Shown one piece after another: positions 8,858-19,902 of a DNA stretch of 64,000 nucleotides. Source of the stretch: Nematostella vectensis (taxonomy: Eukaryota > Cnidaria > Anthozoa > Actiniaria > Edwardsiidae). A program made the position numbers and the translations under genes. Each line of letters starts with the position of its first letter. The stretch's first letter is position 1. The notes beneath the pieces were generated by a model. That model was given only the letters and a program-made list of their open reading frames with translations. It had not been told where the DNA came from and searched no databases. The stretch spans positions 14,955,408-15,019,407 of the forward strand of contig NC_064046.1 of assembly GCF_932526225.1 (NCBI RefSeq), read 5' to 3'.

Positions 8858-9104
8858 TGGCGTAACCGTATTACAGGCCTGGGATCCTGGTTATTGTCCT
8901 CCCCATTAATGCGCGGGTTGGGATAACCTTGCAAGAGTGTTGTACAGCATATTCGCTCGGAAATATCGGTGCTTGGGGCCTTCGGGTTCTTTACAGCCTT
9001 CCGTAAAAGCCTTGTGCTGCCATACCGATTGGGTAATCCGTATGTATGGTTTCCGTTTTGTTCTTCAGACCGGGTTCGATCCCAGGCCAATGGGCTTTTT
9101 TTTT
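8858..9104 (+). ncRNA. Candidate structured Pol III RNA gene, reference copy (unit 5)
   Basis: Seen: TGGCGTAACCG at 8858-8868 fits the A-box pattern TRGYNNARNNG. GGTTCGATCCC at 9073-9083 is a canonical B box. T9 at 9096-9104 and a second T9 at 9111-9119 fit Pol III termination. The arms GGCCTGGGATC (8876-8886) and GATCCCAGGCC (9078-9088) close a 213-nt core. Inside are GGTTAT/ATAACC (8889-8894, 8923-8928), ATATT/AATAT (8949-8953, 8962-8966), a C(UUCG)G tetraloop stem (8975-8990), TTTAC/GTAAA (8990-8994, 9003-9007) and CCATAC/GTATGG (9020-9025, 9044-9049) enclosing GATT-GGGT-AATC. Known: type 2 Pol III genes use A and B boxes and end at T runs. The start is inferred to lie about 15-20 nt before the A box. 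The A-to-B distance (215 bp) is far longer than in a tRNA. I do not recognise the family; a tRNA-derived repeat captured in a satellite is the main alternative. Confidence 0.55.
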
Positions 9105-9119
9105 AATTCGTTTTTTTTT
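9096..9119 (+). terminator. Double T-run Pol III terminator
   Basis: T9 at 9096-9104 begins 7 nt after the closing arm, with backup T9 at 9111-9119. Both T runs occur in every full-length gene copy with small length changes. Runs of four or more T on the non-template strand terminate Pol III in vertebrates and most other eukaryotes. Confidence 0.6.
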
Positions 9120-9741
9120 CTTTGTGCCGGACCCCCTTAATCCTAATAGGTTTTGCGCAAAAATAATAAAAAAAGTGAGTTTGCAAAATAAGCTTGCTAG
9201 ATTTATTGATTATATGTATTCAATTTGTTCCTAGGAAGTTAACAAAAAAAAAAGCAAAGAGTTTGAGGAAGTAAACAAGTATGCGAACTTTAATGTTCTA
9301 TTTGAAGGGGCGCATTTTGTACAGGGAAGCATACATAGAATGCTTAACTGGTGGAGAGGGGAGAGGTAACAGTTTATTGAGCATAATGTCAACAATAGCA
9401 TTGGGTAGGGAGGGGCACTCTATTCATACAATATTGCAGTTGTTACCTATTATTAAATAAGTTTGTAACATGTCTTTGTTTATTAAGCAAGGTCTATTTC
9501 TGAGACAAGCAAACTCAAGTAAGGCTGTTGAAATAACAGGTGAGTGTTAAAAGAAAAACAATTATCTGATTAGAAAACTACTGTAGATTCCTTTGCACCA
9601 AAATAAGAACAAACTTCATTTTGTTTGTTATTTATGAGGAACGAGATGAGCTCTACAAAGCCATAAAGAAATATGTATTGCTCATCTAAATTATACAAGT
9701 AAATAATAATATTAAAAAAGAACTACTGTAAGTAATTAGAG
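9120..9741. other. AT-rich 3' spacer of the unit, no gene seen
   Basis: This stretch contains G-rich patches (around 9306, 9356 and 9403-9417) and a splice-donor-like CAGGTGAGT at 9538-9546. I found no Sm site or stem-loop set that would make it a spliced-leader or U-snRNA gene. A minus-strand ORF of about 64 codons recurs in many units but is broken in others and is low-complexity. The same description holds for the matching part of other full units. Confidence 0.75.
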
Positions 9742-9851
9742 TGGTTTTCATTAACCCGTGAAACAAAGTGTGATAGTTAAACGGTAATAGTTAGTAAAAC
9801 ACAAAAAAGTACAATAGAATCAGATCACCACAAAGTGTAATACGCTAAAGC

Positions 9852-11860
9852 GTAGTTCACGGGTTAATGAAGGTTTTGACATTTCAACCTTACATCCACA
9901 TGAAAGTAATGCCTAATATCGAGTGCCCTACAGTAAGTGTTTTGCAGTCAAGTTGTTTTCTGTTAGTAGGTAAAAAATATTCTAAATAATAGTAATCATA
10001 GTTATGGTCACCACTTACACATATAGAACTTGTAATGAAAAGAAAGAAAATATATATATATATATATATGCAGTCAATCAACAGAATTGCATGATAACCT
10101 TGAATATATTGAATAAAGGACTGCAAAAAAACATCTTTTGTACTAGTTGCTTGAATTGACCCTTGGCTATTTTTAGCTGAATTCCCCTCCCCCTCTAAAA
10201 AAGAAAATAATAATAATAATAGAACAAAACTAAAAAGAAAACAAACACAACAGAGACCCCCACCAACAAATTTGATTTTTTTTACTTTCCTTTAAAAGGG
10301 GAGTGTCATGGTTAAGAGATTTGCAATAGCTCTAGAGCCCTGACACAATGAACTTCAGTGAAATTCTAATACTGACTTATGAGCTTTTGGTACATGTGGG
10401 AGACTTTAAACAAAACAAAAAAAAATAACCACAAACTGTCCATTAACATAGTTTTCAATATAATATTGCATATTATTTAATAAGGTATTGACAGCTTTTA
10501 AAAAGTTCAACTGTTTGTAGACACTTAAAAGCCTACAATAATCACTGACTCCAGACATGCGCAGTACTATGCTGCTGCCCCTTTAAAGAAAAATACAGCT
10601 TTACTTAGTCAGCGTAGACAAAATTGCGGATTTTGTCAATATTCTAATATGAAGATGTCAATATTCTCCCCCCTTACGTCTTTATTTCTATTTATTTTAT
10701 GCTTTTCACATGATACCAAAACAGCGTCTTTTTTCTTCGCTAATTTGATGTCATGTACACAATAAAAGAGACGCGCCCGTGCGCATGGCGAGTCCCCAAG
10801 GGACCCAAGACGCCCAAATAGACCTCTATTTTTTGTCATCCACAATCACGGCGAGCTGTGCGAGGCGTAACCGTATTACAGGCTTGGAATCCTGGTTATT
10901 GTCCTCCCCATTAATGCGCGGGTTGGGATAACCTTGCAAGAGTGTTGTACAGCATATTCGCTCGGAAATATCGGTGCTTGGGGCCTTCGGGTTCTTTACA
11001 GCCTTCCGTAAAAGCCTTGTGCTGCCATACCGATTGGGTAATCCGTATGTATGGTTTCCGTTTTGTTCTTCAGACCGGGTTCGATCCCAGGCAAATGGGT
11101 TTTTTTTTAGTTCCTTTTTTTTTTCTTTGTGCTGGACCCCCTTAATCCTGATAGGTTTTGCGCAAAAATAATAAAAAAAAAGTGAGTTTGCAAAATAAGC
11201 TTGCTAGATTTATTGATTATATGTATTTAATTTGTTCCTAGGAAGTTAACAAAAAACACAAAGCAAAGAGTTTGAGGAAGTAAACAAGTATGTGAACTTT
11301 AATGTTCTATTTGAAGGGGTGCATTTTGTACAGGGAAGCATACATAGAATGCTTAACTGGTGGAGAGGGAAGAGGTAAAAGTTTATTGAGCATAATTTCA
11401 ACAATAGCAGGGGGAAGGGTGGGGCACTCTCTTCATACAAAATTGCAGTTGTTACCTATTATTAAATAAGTTTGTAACATGTCTTTGTTTATTAAGCAAG
11501 GTCTATTTCTGAGACAAGTAAACTCAAGTAAGGCTGTTGAAATAACAGGTGAGTGTTAAAAGAAAAACAATTATCTGATTAGAAAACTACTGTAGATTCC
11601 TTTGCACCAAAATAAGAACAAACTTCATTTTGTTTGTTATTTATGAGGAACAAGATGAGCTCTACAAAGCCATAAAGAAATATTTATTGCTCATCTAAAT
11701 TATACAAGTAAATAATAATATTAAAAAAGAATTACTCTAAGTAATTAGAGTGGTTTTCATTAACCCGTGAAACAAAGTGTGATAGTTAAACGGTAATAGT
11801 TAGTAAAACACAAAAAAGTACAATAGAATCAGATCACCACAAAGTGTAATACGCTAAAGC
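9852..11860 (+). repeat. Unit 6 (2,009 bp)
   Basis: Shares CATAGTTATGG, CAACAAATTTGAT and TATTTAATTTG with unit 13. Confidence 0.97.
10863..11109 (+). ncRNA. RNA gene copy, unit 6 (A box and arms degenerate)
   Basis: The A box starts AGGCG instead of TGGCG, the left arm is GGCTTGGAATC and the right arm ends AGGCA. The closing stem keeps most pairs through wobble but loses two. The B box is intact. It looks like a degenerating copy. Confidence 0.45.
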
Positions 11861-13874
11861 GTAGTTCACGGGTTAATGAAGGTTTTGACATTTCAACCTT
11901 ACATCCACATGAAAGTAATGCCTAATATCGAGTGCCCTACAGTAAGTGGTTTGCAGTCAAGTTGTTTTCTGTTAGTAGGTAAAAAATATTCTAAATAATA
12001 GTAATCATAGCTATGGTCACCACTTACACATATAGAACTTGTAATGAAAAGAAAGAAAAAAATATATATATATATGCAGTCAATAAACAGAATTGCATGA
12101 TAACCTTGAATATATTGAATAAAGGACTGCAAAAAAACATCTTTTGTACTAGTTGCTTGAATTGACCCTTGGCTATTTTTAGCTGAATTCCCCTCCCCCT
12201 CTAAAAAAGAAAATAATAATAATAATAATAGAACAAAACTAAAAAGAAAACAAACACAACAGAGACCCCCACCAACACTTTTGATTTTTTTTACTTTCCT
12301 TTAAAAGGGGAGTGTCATGGTTAAGAGATTTGCAATAGCTCTAGAGCCCTGACAAAATAAACTTCAGTGAAATTCTAATACTGACTTATGAGCTTTTGGT
12401 ACATGTGGGAGACTTTAAACAAAACAAAAAAAAAAATGACCACAAACTGTCCATTAACATAGTTTTCAATATAATATTGCATATTATTTAATAAGGTATT
12501 GACAGCTTTTAAAAAGTTCAACTGTTTGTAGACACTTAAAAGCCTACAATAATCACTGAGTCCAGACATGCGCAGTACTATGCTGCTGCCCCTTTAAAGT
12601 AAAATACAGCTTTACTTAGTCAGCGTAGACAAAATTGCGGATTTTGTCAATATTCTAATATGAAAATGTCAATATTCTCCCCTCTTACGTCTTTATTTCT
12701 TTTTTTTTTTATGATTTTCACATGTTACCAAAACAGCGTCTTTTTTCTTCGCTAATTTGATGTCATGTACACAATAAAAGAGATGCGCCCGTGCGCATGG
12801 CGAGTCCCCAGGGGACCCAAGACGCCCAAATAAACATCTATTTTTTGTCATCCACAATCTCGGCGAGCTGTGCGTGGCGTAACCGTATTTCAAGCCTGGG
12901 ATCCTGGTTATTGTCCTCCCCATTAATGCGCGGGTTGGGATAACCTTGCAAGAGTGTTGTACAGCATATTCGCTCGGAAATATCGGTGCTTGGGGCCTTC
13001 GGGTTCTTTACAGCCTTCCGTAAAAGCCTTGTGCTGCTATACCGATTGGGTAATCCGTATGTATGGTTTCCGTTTTGTTCTTCAGACCGGGTTCGATCCC
13101 AGGCCAATGAGCTTTTTTTTCAGTTCGTTTTTTTTTCTTTGTGCTGGACAACCCCTTAATCCTGATAGGTTTTGCGCAAAAATAATAAAAAAAAAGTGAG
13201 TTTGCAAAATAAGCTTGCTAGATTTATTGATTATATGTATACAATTTGTTCCTAGGAAGTTAACAAAAAACACAAAGCAAAGAGTTTGAGGAAGTAAACA
13301 AGTATGTGAACTTTAATGTTCTATTTGAAGGGGTGCATTTTGTACAGGGAAGCATACATAGAATGCTTAACTGGTGGAGAGGGAAGAGGTAAAAGTTTAT
13401 TGAGCATAATTTCAACAATAGCAGGGGGAAGGGTGGGGCACTCTCTTCATACAAAATTGCAGTTGTTACCTATTATTAAATAAGTTTGTAACATGTCTTT
13501 GTTTATTAAGCAAGGTCTATTTCTGAGACAAGCAAACTCAAGTAAGGCTGTTGAAATAACAGGTGAGTGTTAAAAGAAAAACAATTATCTGATTAGAAAA
13601 CTACTGTAGATTCCTTTGCACCAAAATAAGAACAAACTTCATTTTGTTTGTTATTTATGAGGAACGAGATGAGCTCTACAAAGCCATAAAGAAATATGTA
13701 TTGCTCATCTAAATTATACAAGTAAATAATAATATTAAAAAAGAACTACTGTAAGTAATTAGAGTGGTTTTCATTAACCCGTGAAACAAAGTGTGATAGT
13801 TAAACGGTAATAGTTAGTAAAACACAAAAAAGTACAATAGAATCAGATCACCACAAAGTGTAATACGCTAAAGC
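11861..13874 (+). repeat. Unit 7 (2,014 bp)
   Basis: Shares CTGACAAAATAAAC, CCAACACTTTTG and TGTTACCAAAAC with unit 9. A T-rich tract replaces part of TTTCTATTTATTTTATG at about 12698-12711. Confidence 0.97.
12875..13121 (+). ncRNA. RNA gene copy, unit 7
   Basis: The left arm starts AGCC instead of GGCC, costing the terminal pair. CTATAC replaces CCATAC, which still pairs with GTATGG through a U-G wobble. The unit also carries the TGTTACCAAAAC marker shared with unit 9. Confidence 0.5.
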
Positions 13875-15884
13875 GTAGTTCACGGGTTAATGAAGGTTTT
13901 GACATTTCAACCTTACATCCACATGAAAGTAATGCCTAATATCGAGTGCCCTACAGTAAGTGTTTTGCAGTCAAGTTGTTTTCTGTTAGTAGGTAAAAAA
14001 TATTCTAAATAATAGTAATCATAGCTATGGTCACCACTTACACATATAGAACTTGTAATGAAAAAAAAAAAAATATATATATATATATATATGCAGTCAA
14101 TCAACAGAATTGCATGATAACCTGGAATATATTGAATAAAGGACTGCAAAAAAACATCTTTTGTACTAGTTGCTTGAATTGACCCTTGGCTATTTTTAGC
14201 TGAATTCCCCTCCCCCTCTAAAAAAGAAAATAATAATAATAATAGAACAAAACTAAAAAGAAAACAAACACAACAGAGACCCCCACCAACAATTTTGATT
14301 TTTTTTACTTTCCTTTAAAAGGGGAGTGTCATGGTTAAGAGATTTGCAATAGCTCTAGAGCCCTGACACAATGTACTTCAGTGAAATTCTAATACTGACT
14401 TATGAGCTTTTGGTACATGTGGGAGACTTTAAACAAAACAAAAAAAATGACCACAAACTGTCCATTAACATAGTTTTCAATATAATATTGCATATTATTT
14501 AATAAGGTATTGAAAGCTTTTAAAAAGTTCAACTGTTTGTAGACACTTAAAAGCCTACAATAATCACTGACTCCAGACATGCGCAGTACTATGCTGCTGC
14601 CCCTTTAAAGTAAAATACAGCTTTACTTAGTCAGCGTAGACAAAATTGCGGATTTTGTCAATATTCTAATATGAAGATGTCAATATTCCCCCCCTTACGT
14701 CTTAATTTCTATTTATTTTATGCTTTTCACATGATACCAAAACAGCGTCTTTTTTCTTCGCTAATTTGATGTCATGTACACAATAAAAGAGATGCGCCCG
14801 TGCGCATGGCGAGTCCCCAAGGGACCCAAGACGCCCAAATAAACCTCTATTTTTTGTCATCCACAATCTCGGCGAGCTGTGCGTGGCGTAACCGTATTAC
14901 AGGCCTGGGATCCTGGTTATTGTCCTCCCCATTAATGCGCGGGTTGGGATAACCTTGCAAGAGTGTTGTACAGCATATTCGCTCGGAAATATCGGTGCTT
15001 GGGGCCTTCGGGTTCTTTACAGCCTTCCGTAAAAGCCTTGTGCTGCCATACCGATTGGGTAATCGGTATGTATGGTTTCCGTTTTGTTCTTCAGACAGGG
15101 TTCGATCCCAGGCCAATGAGCTTTTTTTTAGTTCGTTTTTTTTTCTTTGTGCTGGACAACCCCTTAATCCTGATAGGTTTTGCGCAAAAATAATAAAAAA
15201 AAAAAGTGAGGTTGCAAAATAAGCTTGCTAGATTTATTGATTATATGTATACAATTTGTTCCTAGGAAGTTAACAAAAAACACAAAGCAAAGAGTTTGAG
15301 GAAGTAAACAAGTATGTGAACTTTAATGTTCTATTTGAAGGGGTGCATTTTGTACAGGGAAGCATACATAGAATGCTTAACTGGTGGAGAGGGAAGAGGT
15401 AAAAGTTTATTGAGCATAATTTCAACAATAGCAGGGGGAAGGGTGGGGCACTCTCTTTATACTAAATTGCAGTTGTTACCTATTATTAAATAAGTTTGTA
15501 ACATGTCTTTGTTTATTAAGCAAGGTCTATTTCTGAGACAAGCAAACTCAAGTAAGGCTGTTGAAATAACAGGTGAGTGTTAAAAGAAAAACAATTATCT
15601 GATTAGAAAACTACTAAAGATTCCTTTGCACCAAAATAAGAACAAACTTCATTTTGTTTGTTATTTATGAGGAACGAGATGAGCTCTACAAAGCCATAAA
15701 GAAATATGTATTGCTCATCTAAATTATACAAGTAAATAATAATATTAAAAAAGAACTACTGTAAGTAATTAGAGTGGTTTTCATTAACCCGTGAAACAAA
15801 GTGTGATAGTTAAACGGTAATAGTTAGTAAAACACAAAAAAGTACAATAGAATCAGATCACCACAAAGTGTAATACGCTAAAGC
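13875..15884 (+). repeat. Unit 8 (2,010 bp)
   Basis: Shares TATTGAAAGCTTT (for TATTGACAGCTTT) with unit 11. CTACTAAAGATT replaces CTACTGTAGATT near 15611. Confidence 0.97.
14884..15130 (+). ncRNA. RNA gene copy, unit 8
   Basis: Boxes intact. Two local changes: GGTAATCGG for GGTAATCCG beside the GATT hairpin, and CAGACAGGG for CAGACCGGG before the B box. Confidence 0.5.
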
Positions 15885-17893
15885 GTAGTTTACGGGTTAA
15901 TGAAGGTTTTGACATTTCAACCTTACATCCACATGAAAGTAATGCCTAATATCGAGTGCCCTACAGTAAGTGTTTTGCAGTCAAGTTGTTTTCTGTTAGT
16001 AGGTAAAAATATTCTAAATAATAGTAATCATAGCTATGGTCACCACTTACACATATAGAACTTGTAATGAAAAGAAAGAAAAAAAAATATATATATATGC
16101 AGTCAATCAACAGAATTGCATGATAACCTTGAATATATTGAATAAAGGACTGCAAAAAAACATCTTTTGTACTAGTTGCTTGAATTGACCCTTGGCTATT
16201 TTTAGCTGAATTCCCCTCCCCCTCTAAAAAAGAAAATAATAATAATAATAATAGAACAAAACTAAAAAGAAAACAAACACAACAGAGACCCCCACCAACA
16301 CTTTTGATTTTTTTTACTTTCCTTTAAAAGGGGAGTGTCATGGTTAAGAGATTTGCAATAGCTCTAGAGCCCTGACAAAATAAACTTCAGTGAAATTCTA
16401 ATACTGACTTATGAGCTTTTGGTACATGTGGGAGACTTTAAACAAAACAAAAAAAATGACCACAAACTGTCCATTAACATAGTTTTCAAATTTAATATTG
16501 CATATTATTTAATAAGGTATTGACAGCTTTTAAAAAGTTCAACTGTTTGTAGACACTTAAAAGCCTACAATAATCACTGACTCCAGACATGCGCAGTACT
16601 ATGCTGCTGCCCCTTTAAAGTAAAATACAGCTTTACTTAGTCAGCGTAGACAAAATTGCGGATTTTGTCAATATTCTAATATGAAAATGTCAATATTCTC
16701 CCCTCTTACGTCTTTATTTCTTTTTTTTTTATGATTTTCACATGTTACCAAAACAGCGTCTTTTTTCTTCGCTAATTTGATGTCATGTACACAATAAAAG
16801 AGATGCGCCCGTGCGCATGGCGAGTCCCCAGGGGACCCAAGACGCCCAAATAAACATCTATTTTTTGTCATCCACAATCTCGGCGAGCTGTGCGTGGCGT
16901 AACCGTATTACAGGCCTGGGATCCTGGTTATTGTCCTCCCCATTAATGCGCGGGTTGGGATAACCTTGCAAGAGTGTTGTACAGCATATTCGCTCGGAAA
17001 TATCGGTGCTTGGGGCCTTCGGGTTCTTTACAGCCTTCCGTAAAAGCCTTGTGCTGCTATACCGATTGGGTAATCCGTATGTATGGTTTCCGTTTTGTTC
17101 TTCAGACCGGGTTCGATCCCAGGCCAATGAGCTTTTTTTTTAGTTCGTTTTTTTTTCTTTGTGCTGGACAACCCCTTAATCCTGATAGGTTTTGCGCAAA
17201 AATAATAAAAAAAAAGTGAGTTTGCAAAATAAGCTTGCTAGATTTATTGATTATATGTATACAATTTGTTCCTAGGAAGTTAACAATAACACAAAGCAAA
17301 GAGTTTGAGGAAGTAAACAAGTATGTGAACTTTAATGTTCTATTTGAAGGGGTGCATTTTGTACAGGGAAGCATACATAGAATGCTTAACTGGTGGAGAG
17401 GGAAGAGGTAAAAGTTTATTGAGCATAATTTCAACAATAGCAGGGGGAAGGGTGGGGAACTCTCTTCATACAAAATTGCAGTTGTTACCTATTATTAAAT
17501 AAGTTTGTAACATGTCTTTGTTTATTAAGCAAGGTCTATTTCTGAGACAAGCAAACTCAAGTAAGGCTGTTGAAATAACAGGTGAGTGTTAAAAGAAAAA
17601 CAATTATCTGATTAGAAAACTACTGTAGATTCCTTTGCACCAAAATAAGAACAAACTTCATTTTGTTTGTTATTTATGAGGAACGAGATGAGCTCTACAA
17701 AGCCATAAAGAAATATGTATTGCTCATCTAAATTATACAAGTAAATAATAATATTAAAAAAGAACTACTGTAAGTAATTAGAGTGGTTTTCATTAACCCG
17801 TGAAACAAAGTGTGATAGTTAAACGGTAATAGTTAGTAAAACACAAAAAAGTACAATAGAATCAGATCACCACAAAGTGTAATACGCTAAAGC
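15885..17893 (+). repeat. Unit 9 (2,009 bp)
   Basis: The right inverted-repeat arm at its start is TTTACGGGTTAATGAA (C to T). Confidence 0.97.
16895..17141 (+). ncRNA. RNA gene copy, unit 9
   Basis: Consensus boxes and closing arms. Shares the pairing-neutral CTATAC change with unit 7. Confidence 0.52.
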
Positions 17894-19902
17894 GTAGTTC
17901 ACGGGTTAATGAAGGTTTTGACATTTCAACCTTACATCCACATGAAAGTAATGCCTAATATCGAGTGCCCTACAGTAAGTGTTTTGCAGTCAAGTTGTTT
18001 TCTGTTAGTAGGTAAAAAATATTCTAAATAATAGTAATCATAGCTATGGTCACCACTTACACATATAGAACTTGTAATGAAAAGAAAAAAAAAATATATA
18101 TATATATATATGCAGTCAATCAACAGAATTGCATGATAACCTTGAATATATTGAATAAAGGACTGCAAAAAAACATCTTTTGTACTAGTTGCTTGAATTG
18201 ACCCTTGGCTATTTTTAGCTGAATTCCCCTCCCCCTCTAAAAAAGAAAATAATAATAATAATAGAACAAAACTAAAAAGAAAACAAACACAACAGAGACC
18301 CCCACCAACAATTTTGATTTTTTTTACTTTCCTTTTAAAGGGGAGTGTCATGGTTAAGAGATTTGCAATAGCTCTAGAGCCCTGACACAATGAACTTCAG
18401 TGAAATTCTAATACTGACTTATGAGCTTTTGGTACATGTGGGAGACTTTAAACAAAACAAAAAAAATGACCACAAACTGTCCATTAACATAGTTTTCAAT
18501 ATAATATTGCATATTATTTAATAAGGTATTGACAGCTTTTAAAAAGTTCAACTGTTTGTAGACACTTAAAAGCCTACAATAATCACTGACTCCAGACATG
18601 CGCAGTACTATGCTGCTGCCCCTTTAAAGTAAAATACAGCTTTACTTAGTCAGCGTAGACAAAATTGCGGATTTTGTCAATATTCTAATATGAAGATGTC
18701 AATATTCCCCCCCTTACGTCTTTATTTCTATTTATTTTATGCTTTTCACATGATACCAAAACAGCGTCTTTTTTCTTCGCTAATTTGATGTCATGTACAC
18801 AATAAAAGAGATGCGCCCGTGCGCATGGCGAGTCCCCAAGGGACCCAAGACGCCCAAATAGACCTCTATTTTTTGTCATCCACAATCACGGCGAGCTGTG
18901 CGTGGCGTAACCGTATTACAGGCCTGGGATCCTGGTTATTGTCCTCCCCATTAATGCGCGGGTTGGGATAACCTTGCAAGAGTGTTGTACAGCATATTCG
19001 CTCGGAAATATCGGTGCTTGGGGCCTTCGGGTTCTTTACAGCCTTCCGTAAAAGCCTTGTTCTGCCATACCGATTGGGTAATCCGTATGTATGGTTTCCG
19101 TTTTGTTCTTCAGACCGGGTTCGATCCCAGGCCAATGGGCTTTTTTTTTTAGTTCGTTTTTTTTTTTTTTTTTGCTGGACCCTCTTAATCCTGATAGGTT
19201 TTGCGCAAAAATAATAAAAAAAAGTGAGTTTGCAAAATAAGCTTGCTAGATTTATTGATTATATGTATACAATTTGTTCCTAGGAAGTTAACAAAAAACA
19301 CAAAGCAAAGAGTTTGAGGAAGTAAACAAGTATGTGAACTTTAATGTTCTATTTGAAGGGGTGCATTTTGTACAGGGAAGCATACATAGAATGCTTAACT
19401 GGTGGAGAGGGAAGAGGTAAAAGTTTATGGAGCATAATTTCAACAATAGCAGGGGGAAGGGTGGGGCACTCTCTTCATACAAAATTGCAGTTGTTACCTA
19501 TTATCAAATAAGTTTGTAACATGTCTTTGTTTATTAAGCAAGGTCTATTTCTGAGACAAGCAAACTCAAGTAAGGCTGTTGAAATAACAGGTGAGTGTTA
19601 AAAGAAAAACAATTATCTGATTAGAAAACTACTGTAGATTCCTTTGCACCAAAATAAGAACAAACTTCATTTTGTTTGTTATTTATGTGGAACGAGATGA
19701 GCTCTACAAAGCCATAAAGAAATATTTATTGCTCATCTAAATTATTCAAGTAAATAATAATATTAAAAAAGAACTACTGTGAGTAATTAGAGTGGTTTTC
19801 ATTAACCCGTGAAACAAAGTGTGATAGTTAAACGGTAATAGTTAGTAAAACACAAAAAAGTACAATAGAATCAGATCACCACAAAGTGTAATACGCTAAA
19901 GC
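17894..19902 (+). repeat. Unit 10 (2,009 bp)
   Basis: Ordinary unit. The minus strand happens to stay open for about 150 codons over the 5' spacer (17932-18390), which reflects low-complexity sequence rather than a gene. Confidence 0.97.
18903..19149 (+). ncRNA. RNA gene copy, unit 10
   Basis: Consensus boxes and closing arms. TTGTTCTGCC replaces TTGTGCTGCC. The downstream T runs are longer and nearly merge (19141-19173). Confidence 0.52.

Larger units (their letters stand above)
7847..9851 (+). repeat. Unit 5 (2,005 bp), reference unit for this annotation
   Basis: Its RNA gene has the consensus A box, B box and closing arms, so sub-features are placed on this unit. Locally it differs from most units at 9241-9260, where AAAACACAAAGC has become a pure A run. 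It shares rare markers with unit 12: CTTGTAATTAAAAG in the 5' spacer and AGCATTGGGTAGGG in the 3' spacer. Confidence 0.97.

Noticed and set aside
8876-9088. 5S rRNA, 7SL, 7SK, U1-U6, U3, Y, vault or RNase P/MRP RNA
   Set aside because: None of the diagnostic motifs I know for these (5S internal control region, U6 or U1 5' ends, 7SL Alu-domain UGUNR, P/MRP conserved regions, Sm site) could be found. A covariance-model search is still the proper test.
8858-9104. tRNA gene
   Set aside because: The B box and T-arm-like end are present, but the boxes are 215 bp apart, no acceptor stem pairs across the ends in tRNA fashion and no anticodon arm is evident. The T-arm stem also has a G-A mismatch.
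9403-9420. G-quadruplex in the 3' spacer
   Set aside because: Most units have only three adequate G runs (GGGGG-AA-GGG-T-GGGG) and the pattern is not kept in all, so a stable quadruplex is not supported.
9560-9590. Hammerhead ribozyme core at CTGATTAGAAAAC
   Set aside because: The invariant CUGANGA and GAAA elements are not both present and no stems I or III flank it.
9500-9620. Spliced-leader RNA gene at the CAGGTGAGT motif
   Set aside because: A donor-like site is present, but no Sm-binding site with flanking stems follows, and the upstream sequence matches no leader I know.
11246-11440. Recurring 64-codon minus-strand ORF in the 3' spacer
   Set aside because: Low-complexity and Leu/Cys/Pro-rich, disrupted in several units (for example units 5, 17 and 26), with no upstream signal. 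Treated as spacer.
17932-18390. 152-codon minus-strand ORF in unit 10
   Set aside because: It translates (TA)n, A/T homopolymers and the C-rich tract, giving low-complexity sequence. It is broken in most other units by homopolymer length changes.
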